From assembly GCF_001279695.1 (NCBI RefSeq), contig NZ_LGDD01000288.1, positions 93,530 through 157,529 of the forward strand: a stretch of DNA of 64,000 nt. Direction: 5' to 3'. The stretch comes from Streptomyces sp. WM6378 (GTDB lineage: Bacteria > Actinomycetota > Actinomycetes > Streptomycetales > Streptomycetaceae). The notes below the pieces were generated by a model. It searched no databases. It saw only the letters and a program-made list of their open reading frames with translations, and was not told where the DNA came from. The position numbers and the translations under genes are program-made. Positions 27,734 through 37,498 of this stretch are shown here, one piece after another (within the stretch, counting starts at the first letter, position 1; each line of letters begins with the position of its first letter).

Positions 27734-28543
27734 ATGGCACTGCGACGGGCCAAGAACACACGGCGGACGACCGCGGACGCGGCGCCCGCCCACGACTGGG
27801 CCGTCGAACTGCGCGGGGTCCGGCGGCAGTACGGCCGCGGTGCCTCCGCCGTGCACGCCCTGCGCGGCATCGACCTCACCCTGCCCCGGGGCAGCTTCAC
27901 CGCGGTGATGGGACCGTCCGGCTCCGGCAAGTCGACGTTCCTGCAGTGCGCGGCGGGCCTCGACCGGCCCACCGACGGCTCGGTCCGGCTGGGCGGCACC
28001 GAGATCACCGGCATGAGCGAGAACAAGCTCACCGAACTGCGCCGCTCCCGCCTCGGCTTCGTCTTCCAGGCCTTCAACCTGCTGCCCTCGCTCACGGTCG
28101 AGCAGAACGTCGTGCTGCCGATGCGGCTCGCCGGGGACCGCCCCGACCGGCGCCGTGCGGCCGAACTCCTGGCCCAGGTGGGCCTCGCCGGCAAGGGCGA
28201 CCGGCGTCCCGGCGAGCTCTCCGGCGGCCAGCAGCAGCGCGTGGCGATAGCCCGCGCGCTGGTCACGAGCCCCGACGTGATCTTCGCGGACGAGCCGACC
28301 GGAGCCCTGGACACCACCACCGCGGCCGAGGTCCTCGCCCTCCTGCGCAACGCGGTGGACTCCTTGCGCGCGACGGTGGTGATGGTCACCCACGACCCAG
28401 CGGCCGCCGCCTACGCCGACCAGGTCCTGTTCCTGGCCGACGGCTCCATCGTGGACGCCCTCGCGAGCGCGTCCAGGGCCCAGATCGCGGAGAGGATGAC
28501 AACCCTGACCGCGAGGCGCCCGTTCGTGGGGGTGGCGGCCTGA
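27734..28543 (+). CDS. ABC transporter ATP-binding protein (MacB/LolD type)
   Basis: ATPase of 269 residues that energises an FtsX-type permease. Walker A GPSGSGKST, Q-loop VFQAFNLLP, signature LSGGQQQR, Walker B FADEPTGALD and the switch histidine (MVTHD) are all present. The DEPTGALDT motif and the overall pattern place it in the MacB/LolD group, which drive mechanotransmission or export rather than classical uptake. The partner permease is on the same strand but 506 bp away, with repeats in between. Possible substrates include peptides, antibiotics or lipids. Confidence 0.93.
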   Translation: MALRRAKNTRRTTADAAPAHDWAVELRGVRRQYGRGASAVHALRGIDLTLPRGSFTAVMGPSGSGKSTFLQCAAGLDRPTDGSVRLGGTEITGMSENKLTELRRSRLGFVFQAFNLLPSLTVEQNVVLPMRLAGDRPDRRRAAELLAQVGLAGKGDRRPGELSGGQQQRVAIARALVTSPDVIFADEPTGALDTTTAAEVLALLRNAVDSLRATVVMVTHDPAAAAYADQVLFLADGSIVDALASASRAQIAERMTTLTARRPFVGVAA

Positions 28544-28591
28544 GCGCTCCGCGGGAATGGAGCGCTTCGTCCTCGGCCCGGTGACGGCCGA

Positions 28592-28614
28592 CCGCGCAGT
28601 TCCCCGCGCCCCTT
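28592..28614. repeat. Common Streptomyces dispersed motif
   Basis: The block GCGCAGTTCCCCGCGCCCCT (28595-28614) is a short sequence that, from memory, recurs in intergenic regions across Streptomyces genomes. Only one copy was seen here. It opens the 506 bp gap after the ABC ATPase gene. Confidence 0.5.
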
Positions 28615-28704
28615 GTGGGCCGGGTGCAGCGCAGCACACATAGCCGAGCCCGCCTTGGCCCGGCCCCACCCCGCCAACTCGCGCCCCGCCAGCCGGCCAC
28701 CGGC

Positions 28705-29012
28705 GAACCCGCACCACCCGCTGGTCCTCACCTTCCCGACCGAGACCTTCCCAACCGAGCCGAACGGGCAGGTGGGTGATGCCCTCCGGCCGAAGGCCAG
28801 GCCCCACCGGCCGGCCGGCGGCAGCCGGCGCACCCGTACCACCCACTGGTCCCTCAGCCCTCTAGAGCGGGCAGAACGGGCGGGCGGGTGGGAAACCTCA
28901 CCGGCCGAAGGCCGGGCCCCGCCCACCGGCCCGCGGCCGCCAACGCACCCGCACCACCCACAGATCCCTCACCCTTCCGAGGGAGCAGAACGGGCGGGCG
29001 GGTGGGAGAACC
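28705..29012. repeat. Three imperfect tandem repeats (116-124 bp) between ABC ATPase and permease
   Basis: Units start at about 28705, 28829 and 28945. Shared blocks are CCGTACCACCCACTGGTCC (variants in each unit), then GCAGAACGGGCGGGCGGGTG or a close form, then CCGGCCGAAGGCC. Unit 3 is truncated at the permease ribosome site. Pairings such as GGCCGAAGGCC could form small hairpins. No gene-like frame was recognised across the block; frames crossing it on either strand are repetitive Pro/Arg/Gly text. Confidence 0.75.
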
Positions 29013-29049
29013 CGGCACCACACCCCCCAGCACTCCGCAGGAGCCCCGC

Positions 29050-31503
29050 ATGCACCGCCCCAACCGCCTGGCCCGCGCAGCACTCCGGTTCAAACCGTCC
29101 GCCTTCGCCGGCACCTTCGTCGCCCTCCTCATGGCCGCGATGATCGTCTCCGCGTGCGGCCTCCTGCTCGCGACCGGGATCACCGCCTCCGTCCCGGCCC
29201 AGCGCTACGCCGCCGCCCCCGTCGTGGCCGCCGCCGACCAGAGCTTCCACTACACCACCGGCTCCGGCGAGGACCGCACCACCGAGTCCGTCGCCTACCC
29301 GGACCGGGCCCGCCTGGACAACTCCCTGGTGGCGAAGGCCGCTTCGGCCCCCGGCGCGGCCGAAGCCGTCGCCGACCTCGCCCTCCCCGTACGTACGGTG
29401 GGTACGGACAACAACACCCCCGCCACCGCCCACAACTGGGCCTCCACCGCCTTCACCGGCACGAAGCCGACCTCCGGCACGGCCCCCCGCCCCGGCGAGG
29501 CGGTCACCACGGCCGGCGCCGTGGGGGAGCGGATCACCCTCGACACCCCCGGCGGCAAGCGGGAGTTCAGGATCTCCGGCACCGTGGGCGCCCCCGGCAC
29601 CAACCAGATCTGGCTCAACGACGCCGACGCCCGCGCCCTGTCCGGCCACCCCGGCAAGATCGACGCGATCGCCGTACTCCCCAAGCCCGGCACCTCCACC
29701 GCCACCCTCGCCGCGCAGGTCGAGCAGGCCCTCGGCGGCCAGGCCCAAGTGCTTACCGGCGACGACCGGGCCACCGTCGAGGACAGCGGCCTCGCCAAGG
29801 CGAAGGAGATGCTCACCGGGCTCGGCGGCTCGTTCGGCGGCGTCGCCGCGATGGTCGCCGTGTTCACCGCCGCCGGCACCGTCGCCCTCTCCGTCGGCCA
29901 GCGCCGCCGCGAGTACGCCCTGCTGCGCGCGATCGGCGCCACCCCGCGCCAGATCCGCCGCACCATCGCCACCGAAGCGCTCCTGGTCGCCCCGCTCGCC
30001 GGAGTGCTCGGCTGCCTGCCCGGCATCGCGCTCGCCACCTGGTGGTTCGGCCAGCTCCGCGACAAGGGCGCGATCCCGGACACCGTCGACCTCGCCATCA
30101 CCCCGCTCCCGCTGCTCATCGCCGTCGCCGCCACCGTCCTGACCGCCCTGTGCGCCGGAGCCGCCGCCGCCCGCCGGCCCTCGAAGATCAAGCCCGGCCA
30201 GGCCCTCGCCGAATCCGCCGCCGAACGCCTGCGCCCCGGCTGGATCCGTACGCCGCTCGGCGTCGCCTCCCTCGTCGGCGGCTGCGTGTTCGCCGGGGTC
30301 GCGGCCTCGGAAACCGGCGAGAACGCGGCCAACGCCGCCCTCGGCGTCGTCATGCTCTTCATGCTCGCCGTCGGCCTGCTCGGCCCGCTGCTCGCCCGCG
30401 CCTGCGCCACCGTCTTCGGCGTCCCGCTGCGCGCCGCGGGCGCCCCCGGCGCGCTGGCCGCCGCCAACTCCCGTACGAACGCACGCAGGTTGGCCTCCGC
30501 GATCACCCCCATCGTCCTCGCGATGGCCTTCTCGTCCGTCCTGGTCTTCATGCACACCAGCGAGGAGAAGGCGACCGAGGACCAGCAGCGCGCCGGCATC
30601 ACCGCGAACCAGGTGGTCACCGCCCCCGCGGGCCTGCCCTCCGACGCGGTCGCCCGCGCCGCCGCCGTCCCCGGCGTCGACACCGCCGTCGGCCTCACCC
30701 GCACCGCCGTCCTGATCCCGAACGTCGGCGCCGGCTCCACCCCGCGCGACGCCTCCGCGCAGGGCGTCACCGGCACCGGCACCGACCTCGCGAAGGTCCA
30801 GGACCTGGGCATACGCACCGGATCCCTGGCCTCCCTCGCCCCCGGCACCGTCGCGATCGACGCCTCCCTGGCCGACACCGCGGGCGTACGCACCGGAGAC
30901 CGCCTCCCGCTGCTGCTCCCCGACGGCACCAAGGCCGCCCCGAAGATCGTCGCCACGTACGAACGAGGCCTCGGCCTTGCTCAACTCACCTTCCCTCAGG
31001 CCGACTTGAGGACCCACCTGACCTCGCCGACCCCCACCACCCTGCTCACCAGGGCCACCCCCGCCGCGGCCACCCCCCTCGCCACCCTCGGCCACGTCAC
31101 CGACGCCGCCGGGTACGCCACCGCGCAGAGCACGGACCGCGAGGTCAACGCCTGGGCCAACGCCGTCATGGCCGCGGTCCTCGGCGGATTCGCGGCGGTC
31201 GCCGCCGTCAACACCCTGGTGATGACGGTCTTCGACCGCCGCCGCGAACTCGGCACCCTGCGCCTGATCGGCACCACCCGCCGCCAGGTCCTCAAGATGA
31301 TCCGCTGGGAGGCCCTCCTGGTGGTCGCGGCGGGCGTCGTCATCGGCAGCGCGATCGCCCTGGCCACCCTCGTCCCGATGATGAACGGCCTGACCGGCCG
31401 CGCCCCCTACGTACCGCCGCTCCTGTACGCCTCGTTCGCGGGCGGCATCCTGGTCCTCGGCCTCGCGGCGACGGCCCTCCCGGCCCGGGCGGCGCTGAAG
31501 TGA
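29050..31503 (+). CDS. FtsX-like ABC transporter permease
   Basis: Membrane protein of 817 residues with the MacB/FtsX double layout: an N-terminal helix (FVALLMAAMIVSACGLLLATG), a large extracytoplasmic domain, three helices around residues 255-380 with the first FtsX motif (RRREYALLRAIGATPRQIRR), further helices and a second extracytoplasmic domain, then a C-terminal FtsX block with RRRELGTLRLIGTTRRQVLK. Start ATG is preceded by AGGAG six bases upstream. It should pair with the ATPase at 27734-28543 despite the intervening repeats; its own ribosome site is good. Confidence 0.92.
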   Translation: MHRPNRLARAALRFKPSAFAGTFVALLMAAMIVSACGLLLATGITASVPAQRYAAAPVVAAADQSFHYTTGSGEDRTTESVAYPDRARLDNSLVAKAASAPGAAEAVADLALPVRTVGTDNNTPATAHNWASTAFTGTKPTSGTAPRPGEAVTTAGAVGERITLDTPGGKREFRISGTVGAPGTNQIWLNDADARALSGHPGKIDAIAVLPKPGTSTATLAAQVEQALGGQAQVLTGDDRATVEDSGLAKAKEMLTGLGGSFGGVAAMVAVFTAAGTVALSVGQRRREYALLRAIGATPRQIRRTIATEALLVAPLAGVLGCLPGIALATWWFGQLRDKGAIPDTVDLAITPLPLLIAVAATVLTALCAGAAAARRPSKIKPGQALAESAAERLRPGWIRTPLGVASLVGGCVFAGVAASETGENAANAALGVVMLFMLAVGLLGPLLARACATVFGVPLRAAGAPGALAAANSRTNARRLASAITPIVLAMAFSSVLVFMHTSEEKATEDQQRAGITANQVVTAPAGLPSDAVARAAAVPGVDTAVGLTRTAVLIPNVGAGSTPRDASAQGVTGTGTDLAKVQDLGIRTGSLASLAPGTVAIDASLADTAGVRTGDRLPLLLPDGTKAAPKIVATYERGLGLAQLTFPQADLRTHLTSPTPTTLLTRATPAAATPLATLGHVTDAAGYATAQSTDREVNAWANAVMAAVLGGFAAVAAVNTLVMTVFDRRRELGTLRLIGTTRRQVLKMIRWEALLVVAAGVVIGSAIALATLVPMMNGLTGRAPYVPPLLYASFAGGILVLGLAATALPARAALK

Positions 31504-31532
31504 CCCGCACCCGGGCCCGTACAGTCGAAGCC

Positions 31533-31976
31533 ATGCCGATGATGACCCTCAGTGAGGTCGAGACCGTCGCCCGAGCCGCCCACGAGGGCCAGACCGACAA
31601 GGCGGGCCGCCCCTACGCCGAACACCTGGCCGCGGTCGCCGAGGGCGTACGGGCCCGGGGCGGCACCGAGGACCAGATCAAGGCGGCCTGGCTGCACGAC
31701 GCGATCGAAGACGACGCGCTGTCGATCCAGTGGCTGGAATCCGCCCAACTCCCGCGATCCGTCAAGGAGTTGGTGCTCGCCATGACCAAACGCCCGGGCG
31801 AGGCACTGGAGTCCTACACGCGGCGCATCCTGGCCGCCGAGGGCGCGCTCCTGATCAAGGAGTCCGACCTCGCACACAACGCCGACCCGGCGCGCCTCGC
31901 GGTCCTGGACGAGCCGACCCGCACGCGCCTGACGGCCAAGTACGCCGAGGTGCGCCGCCTGCTCGGCCTCTCGTAA
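31533..31976 (+). CDS. HD domain hydrolase (RelA/SpoT-like HD)
   Basis: Small cytosolic protein of 147 residues with an HD phosphohydrolase fold of the short RelA/SpoT-hydrolase (Mesh1-like) kind. Visible motifs: AHEGQTDKAGRPYAEHL (first His pair), LHDAIEDD (HD metal site) and KESDLAHNADPARL (third His/Asp region). A (p)ppGpp hydrolase or nucleotidase role is possible but not shown; there is no synthetase domain. The start lies 29 bp after the permease stop, and a weak ribosome site makes ATG 31533 the best choice. Confidence 0.85.
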   Translation: MPMMTLSEVETVARAAHEGQTDKAGRPYAEHLAAVAEGVRARGGTEDQIKAAWLHDAIEDDALSIQWLESAQLPRSVKELVLAMTKRPGEALESYTRRILAAEGALLIKESDLAHNADPARLAVLDEPTRTRLTAKYAEVRRLLGLS

Positions 31977-32135
31977 GCCCTTGAGCCCGGCTCGCGGTTG
32001 GCCTGATCCTTACCTTGGCGATCCGTCACCCGGGAACAACCACAGGGGTGTTGGTGGCACGATAGTCATTGTGGGGGTGTGCGCGGCATGCCCCCGGGCC
32101 GGCAAGGCGGACCGACCAAGGGTGTGTGATCAGTT

Positions 32136-32330
32136 GTGGCCATTTCACTGTCAGTGGTGCTGCTGTTGGCGGTCGTCCTCGTGGTGCTCATCCGCGGCGG
32201 CTCCATCAAGGCCGGGCCGGCCATCGTCGCGATACTTTTCGGCTTCTTCCTGGCCTCGACGGGCATGGCCCCCTCGATCCAGCGATTCCTGAACTCGATA
32301 GCGGACACGATCAACCAGATCAAGTTCTGA
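32136..32330 (+). CDS. Small conserved membrane protein
   Basis: Hypothetical protein of 64 residues with two hydrophobic helices separated by a short basic loop (LIRGGSIKAGPAI). The GTG start gives MAISLSVVLLLAVVLVVL. Composition and codon use are normal for this DNA, and a strong terminator follows directly, supporting a real gene. I recognise similar short proteins in Streptomyces beside tRNA-Gly but know no function. About 160 bp upstream after the HD gene contain no clear gene. Confidence 0.7.
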   Translation: MAISLSVVLLLAVVLVVLIRGGSIKAGPAIVAILFGFFLASTGMAPSIQRFLNSIADTINQIKF

Positions 32331-32336
32331 CCACGC

Positions 32337-32371
32337 CGAAGGGCCCGGCAGCTCGGCTGCCGGGCCCTTCG
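32337..32371. terminator. Strong terminator between small membrane protein and tRNA-Gly
   Basis: Perfect sixteen-base stem (32337-32352 with 32356-32371) with a TCG loop, serving the plus-strand gene and, from the other side, the minus-strand tRNA. Confidence 0.9.
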
Positions 32372-32381
32372 GGATCACAAG

Positions 32382-32452
32382 AGCGGGCGACGGGAATCGA
32401 ACCCGCGTAGCTAGTTTGGAAGACTAGGGCTCTACCATTGAGCTACGCCCGC
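32382..32452 (-). tRNA. tRNA-Gly (anticodon TCC)
   Basis: Read on the minus strand it begins GCGGGCGTAGCTCAATGG and closes with the complementary acceptor CGCCCGC. The anticodon stem CTAGT/ACTAG holds loop CTTCCAA with anticodon TCC, and the T arm contains GGGTTCGATTCC. Length is 71 nt and CCA is not encoded. It decodes GGA and GGG. About 245 bp then separate it from tRNA-Pro with no gene seen. Confidence 0.97.
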
Positions 32453-32699
32453 AAGCACCGCGCCGCAGGTCATCGCGACCGCGGCACGTAGAGCATCGTA
32501 GCGGGTCACACCCCGGCCGTGCACACCGCGTTCTCCCGGCGCCCGTTCGCGAAACGATTCTGGCCACGCCCGCGCATTCCCGGTGACCCGTGCCCGCGCG
32601 ATCCCGCCAGGCCGCGCCCCCCGAACGATCCGCACCGCACCAGCTGAACAAAGCGGCCGACGCGGTCCCCGCGGCCATGTACCCTACGTGTCGCACCGA

Positions 32700-32776
32700 C
32701 GGGGTGTGGCGCAGCTTGGTAGCGCGTCCGCTTTGGGAGCGGAAGGCCGTGGGTTCAAATCCCGCCACCCCGACCA
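32700..32776 (+). tRNA. tRNA-Pro (anticodon TGG)
   Basis: Acceptor CGGGGTG (32700-32706) pairs with CACCCCG (32766-32772). The anticodon stem TCCGC/GCGGA holds loop TTTGGGA with anticodon TGG; the T arm has GGGTTCAAATCCC. CCA (32774-32776) is encoded. It lies upstream of tig in the same direction. Confidence 0.97.
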
Positions 32777-32813
32777 GCGTCACCGATGTCCGATCTCCGC
32801 GTACAAGATCACA

Positions 32814-32844
32814 TTGTGGGTGGCATCCCGCTTGCGGTTACTAT
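32814..32844 (+). promoter_or_regulatory. Candidate tig promoter
   Basis: TTGTGG (32814-32819) and TACTAT (32839-32844) with 19 bp between resemble a vegetative sigma-70 type promoter, 110 bp upstream of the tig start and downstream of tRNA-Pro. Spacing is slightly long. Confidence 0.4.
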
Positions 32845-32954
32845 GCAAGCTGCGTGCCCGTGTGTCTGATGAATGATGTACCGGGCCCCATCCGCCAGGG
32901 ACCGTCGGTCTTAGGCAGAACCCCCAAAGAAGTCAGCCACAAGGAGACCGAACC

Positions 32955-34349
32955 GTGAAGAGCGCCGTGGAGACCCTGAACCCGACTCGGGTTCGGCTCA
33001 CTGTCGAGGTGCCCTTCGAGGAGCTCAAGGACAGCCTCGACGCGGCGTACAAGAAGATCAACCAGCAGGTCACGGTCAAGGGCTTCCGCAAGGGCAAGAT
33101 CCCGGCCCGAGTGATCGACCAGCGGTTCGGTCGTGGCGCCGTGCTCGAAGAGGCCGTCAATGACGCGCTTCCGAAGTTCTACACCGAGGCGATCAACGAG
33201 GCGGAGCTGAACCCGCTGGGTCAGCCCGAGGTCGACATCACCGAGCTGAAGGACGGCGAGACGCTGAACTTCACCGCCGAGGTCGACATCCGCCCGACCA
33301 TCGAGATCCCGGACTACTCCGGCATCGAGGTCACCGTGGACGCCGTCGAGGTCAGCGACGAGGACGTCGAGAAGTCCGTGGAGCAGCTCCGCGAGCGCTT
33401 CGCCTCGACCTCCCCCGTCGAGCGTGCCGCCGAGGACGGCGACGTCGTGACGATCGACCTGCAGGCCAAGGTCGACGGCGAGGTCCTGGAGGACGGCGTC
33501 GCCGAGGGTGTCTCGTACACCATCGGTTCCGGCGAGCTCCTCGAAGGCATCGACGACGCCGTCAAGGGCCTGGAGGCCGGTGGCGAGGCCACCTTCACCT
33601 CCGAGCTGAAGGGCGGCTCGGCCGAGGGCAAGGAGGCCGAGGTCACCGTCAAGGTCACCCAGGTCGCCGCCCGTGAACTGCCCGCCCTGGACGACGACTT
33701 CGCGCAGCTCGCGTCGGAGTTCGACACCCTGGACGAGCTCAAGGCCGACAGCCGCAAGCGCCTTGAGAACATGAAGCAGTACGACCAGGCCACCCAGGCC
33801 CAGGAGCGCGTCCTGGACGAGCTCCTGAAGCTGGCCGAGGTCCCGATCCCCGAGAAGCTCCTCGCGGACGAGATCCAGACCCGCAAGCACAACCTTGAGC
33901 ACCACCAGCTCGGCCAGATGGGCATCGACCTCGCCAAGTACCTGGAGATCCAGGGCAAGACCGAGGAAGAGTTCACCGCCGAGACCGAGGAGCAGGCGGT
34001 CAAGGGCATCAAGACGCAGTTCATCCTGGACGAGCTCGTCAACAAGGAGAAGCTGAACGTCAACCAGGAGGAGCTCACCGAGCACCTCATGCGGCGTGCC
34101 GCCTCCTCCGGCATGAGCCCGGACCAGTTCGCCCAGGCCGTCGTCGAGGGTGGCCAGGTGCCGATGCTCGTCGGCGAGGTCGCCCGCGGCAAGGCGCTGG
34201 CCGTGGTCGTCGAGGCCGCCAAGGTCACCGACACCAACGGTGAGGTCGTCGACCTGGAGGACGACGAGGACGAGGTCGCCGAGGCCGTCGTCGCCGCCGC
34301 CGAGGGCGAGCCGGCCGAGGTCGTCGCCGAGGAGAAGACCGAGGCCTGA
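32955..34349 (+). CDS. tig: Trigger factor, ribosome-associated chaperone and prolyl isomerase
   Basis: Binds near the ribosome exit tunnel and helps nascent proteins fold; 464 residues. The ribosome-binding signature GFRKGKIP lies at about residues 44-51, the FKBP-like PPIase domain spans about 155-245, and the long helical C-terminal chaperone arms follow. It ends in an acidic Glu/Val/Ala-rich tail (from about residue 430) common in actinobacterial forms. GTG start with AAGGAG eight bases upstream. First gene of the conserved tig-clpP1-clpP2-clpX block but separated from clpP1 by a terminator and its own regulatory region. Confidence 0.97.
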   Translation: MKSAVETLNPTRVRLTVEVPFEELKDSLDAAYKKINQQVTVKGFRKGKIPARVIDQRFGRGAVLEEAVNDALPKFYTEAINEAELNPLGQPEVDITELKDGETLNFTAEVDIRPTIEIPDYSGIEVTVDAVEVSDEDVEKSVEQLRERFASTSPVERAAEDGDVVTIDLQAKVDGEVLEDGVAEGVSYTIGSGELLEGIDDAVKGLEAGGEATFTSELKGGSAEGKEAEVTVKVTQVAARELPALDDDFAQLASEFDTLDELKADSRKRLENMKQYDQATQAQERVLDELLKLAEVPIPEKLLADEIQTRKHNLEHHQLGQMGIDLAKYLEIQGKTEEEFTAETEEQAVKGIKTQFILDELVNKEKLNVNQEELTEHLMRRAASSGMSPDQFAQAVVEGGQVPMLVGEVARGKALAVVVEAAKVTDTNGEVVDLEDDEDEVAEAVVAAAEGEPAEVVAEEKTEA

Positions 34350-34369
34350 GCCTCGGCCTGACCCGTCGA

Positions 34370-34403
34370 GAAGGGCCCGTGCGCAGCCGCGTACGGGCCC
34401 TTC
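34370..34403 (+). terminator. tig terminator
   Basis: Perfect eleven-base stem (34370-34380 with 34393-34403), followed by TTCTTCGT; 20 bp past the tig stop. Confidence 0.8.
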
Positions 34404-34433
34404 TTCGTACGTAATTCCGGTTCAACCACCTTG

Positions 34434-34447
34434 CGCTCCGAGCGAAC
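34434..34447. promoter_or_regulatory. Putative ClgR box upstream of clpP1
   Basis: On the minus strand the sequence reads GTTCGC-TCGGA-GCG, an exact match to the ClgR operator core GTTCGC-N5-GCG reported for Streptomyces clpP1. It lies about 145 bp upstream of the clpP1 start; a neighbouring GTTCGGGAAC (34449 onward) may belong to the same control region. ClgR activates the ATP-dependent protease genes. Confidence 0.7.
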
Positions 34448-34592
34448 AGTTCGGGAACCGGGATGGCGTTGTCCCACCTGCGCGTTAGGGTCCATGAATA
34501 CGAGGGTGGTGGAGTCTGGCGAGCCGGAGCCCGCGCCCCCGGAACGAAGACGCTGAGACGGCCGAAGCCGTCAGAGACGAGCAGGTGGATAC

Positions 34593-35213
34593 GTGACGAA
34601 TCTGATGCCTTACGCCGCCGGTGAGCCGTCCCTCGGTGGTGGCCTCGGCGACCAGGTCTACAGCCGACTGCTCAACGACCGCATCATCTTCCTCGGCCAG
34701 CAGGTCGACGACGAGATCGCCAACAAGATCACCGCCCAGATGCTCCTCCTGGCCGCTGCCGACCAGGACAAGGACATCTACCTCTACATCAACAGCCCCG
34801 GTGGCTCGGTGACGGCCGGCATGGCGGTCTACGACACCATGCAGTACATCCAGAACGACGTCGTCACCATCGGCATGGGCATGGCCGCCTCGATGGGCCA
34901 GTTCCTGCTGACCGGCGGCACCGCGGGCAAGCGCTTCGCGCTCCCCAACACCGACATCCTGATGCACCAGGGCTCCGCCGGCATCGGTGGCACCGCCTCC
35001 GACATCAAGATCCAGGCCGAGTACCTGATCCGTACGAAGAGGCGCATGGCGGAGATCACTGCCGCGCACTCCGGCCAGTCCGTCGAGACGATCATCCGCG
35101 ACGGCGACCGCGACCGCTGGTACACGGCGGAGGAGGCCAAGGACTACGGCCTCATCGACGAGATCATCTCCGCCGCCTCGGGCGTTCCGGGCGGCGGCGG
35201 CACCGGGGCCTGA
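34593..35213 (+). CDS. clpP1: ATP-dependent Clp protease proteolytic subunit ClpP1
   Basis: Serine peptidase subunit of 206 residues forming the ClpP barrel used with ClpX and ClpC. The catalytic triad by alignment with E. coli ClpP is S100 (MAASMGQ), H125 (LMHQGSAG) and D174 (DGDRDRW). YINSPGGSV, which marks the oxyanion-hole region, is intact. GTG start with an AGCAGGTGG-like ribosome site. First gene of the clpP1-clpP2 operon (44 bp gap). In Streptomyces ClpP1 matters for normal aerial development. Confidence 0.97.
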   Translation: MTNLMPYAAGEPSLGGGLGDQVYSRLLNDRIIFLGQQVDDEIANKITAQMLLLAAADQDKDIYLYINSPGGSVTAGMAVYDTMQYIQNDVVTIGMGMAASMGQFLLTGGTAGKRFALPNTDILMHQGSAGIGGTASDIKIQAEYLIRTKRRMAEITAAHSGQSVETIIRDGDRDRWYTAEEAKDYGLIDEIISAASGVPGGGGTGA

Positions 35214-35257
35214 GCCCCGCCCGCACCGCCTCGACCCGCCCACTGAACGCCACCAGG

Positions 35258-35947
35258 ATGGTGAACACCCCAATGAGCAACTTCTCCGGCCCCTCGGCCA
35301 ACGCGAGCGGCCTCTACACCGGCCCGCAGGTCGACAACCGCTACATCGTGCCGCGCTTCGTCGAGCGCACCTCGCAGGGCGTGCGCGAGTACGACCCGTA
35401 CGCGAAGCTCTTCGAGGAGCGCGTGATCTTCCTCGGCGTGCAGATCGACGACGCGTCCGCCAACGACGTCATGGCGCAGCTCCTGTGCCTGGAGTCGATG
35501 GACCCGGACCGTGACATCTCGATCTACATCAACAGCCCGGGTGGTTCCTTCACCGCCCTCACGGCGATCTACGACACCATGCAGTTCGTGAAGCCCGACA
35601 TCCAGACGGTCTGCATGGGCCAGGCGGCCTCCGCCGCCGCCGTCCTGCTCGCCGCCGGCACGCCGGGCAAGCGCATGGCGCTGCCGAACGCCCGCGTCCT
35701 GATCCACCAGCCCTCGGGCGGCACCGGCCGCGAGCAGCTCTCCGACCTGGAGATCGCGGCCAACGAAATCCTCCGGATGCGTTCGCAGCTGGAGGAGATG
35801 CTGGCCAAGCACTCGACGACGCCGATCGAGAAGATCCGCGACGACATCGAGCGCGACAAGATCCTCACGGCCGAGGACGCGCTGGCCTACGGCCTGGTCG
35901 ACCAGATCGTTTCGACCCGCAAGACGACGACCTCGGCGGCGGCCTGA
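35258..35947 (+). CDS. clpP2: ATP-dependent Clp protease proteolytic subunit ClpP2
   Basis: Second barrel subunit, 229 residues from ATG 35258; ATG 35273 (MSNFSG) is an alternative start with GGTG nine bases upstream. Triad: S125 (QAASAAA), H150 (LIHQPSGG) and D200 (DIERDK). The N-terminal extension ([19 protein letters not shown]) differs from ClpP1 and is typical of the actinobacterial partner subunit. In mycobacteria mixed ClpP1P2 barrels are the active form; the same is likely here. A 12 bp hairpin separates it from clpX. Confidence 0.97.
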   Translation: MVNTPMSNFSGPSANASGLYTGPQVDNRYIVPRFVERTSQGVREYDPYAKLFEERVIFLGVQIDDASANDVMAQLLCLESMDPDRDISIYINSPGGSFTALTAIYDTMQFVKPDIQTVCMGQAASAAAVLLAAGTPGKRMALPNARVLIHQPSGGTGREQLSDLEIAANEILRMRSQLEEMLAKHSTTPIEKIRDDIERDKILTAEDALAYGLVDQIVSTRKTTTSAAA

Positions 35948-35960
35948 GCCGCTTCGGCGA

Positions 35961-35998
35961 CCTTGGCGCGGTCCACGTCAAAGTGAACCGCGCCAAGG
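35961..35998 (+). terminator. Hairpin between clpP2 and clpX
   Basis: Perfect twelve-base stem (35961-35972 with 35987-35998) with an inner CAC/GTG pairing, immediately after clpP2. It could end the clpP1P2 message or attenuate read-through to clpX. Confidence 0.75.
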
Positions 35999-36041
35999 GG
36001 GGCCCGAACGAGGGGCTCGGCAAGGTACCGTCGGTAGGGGG

Positions 36042-36060
36042 TCTGGGGGTGTCCCCCCGG
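36042..36060. repeat. G/C hairpin motif of the dispersed Streptomyces type
   Basis: TCTGGGGGTGTCCCCCCGG (36042-36060) forms a compact G5/C5 hairpin. Similar GTCTGGGGG...CCCCC blocks recur in Streptomyces intergenic DNA, by recollection. It sits 64 bp upstream of the clpX start. Confidence 0.45.
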
Positions 36061-36123
36061 AAAACGCAGTAGGCACCAGGAGGCGGCGCACATGGCGTCT
36101 CCCAGGCGAAGGGGAAGCACCTC

Positions 36124-37416
<1,293 letters not shown>

Positions 37417-37433
37417 CGCTGCGCTTGCCCAGG

Positions 37434-37486
37434 CACGGCTAAGGGGCGCCCGGTCAACCTCCTTGACCGGGCGCCCCTTAGCCGTG
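37434..37486. terminator. Very strong bidirectional terminator (24 bp stem)
   Basis: Perfect 24-base inverted repeat (37434-37457 with 37463-37486) around a CCTCC loop, between the convergent clpX and proline-rich protein genes. It is the longest perfect stem found in the window. Confidence 0.92.
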
Positions 37487-37498
37487 TTCAGAGGGTGA

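Noticed and set aside
28544..29049. A gene in the gap between ABC ATPase and permease
   Set aside because: Frames on both strands cross the tandem repeats with Pro/Arg/Gly-rich text and no ribosome site or family features.
32382..32776. tRNA-Gly/tRNA-Pro region as an integration site of a mobile element
   Set aside because: No integrase, excisionase, direct att repeat or foreign-looking gene lies nearby.
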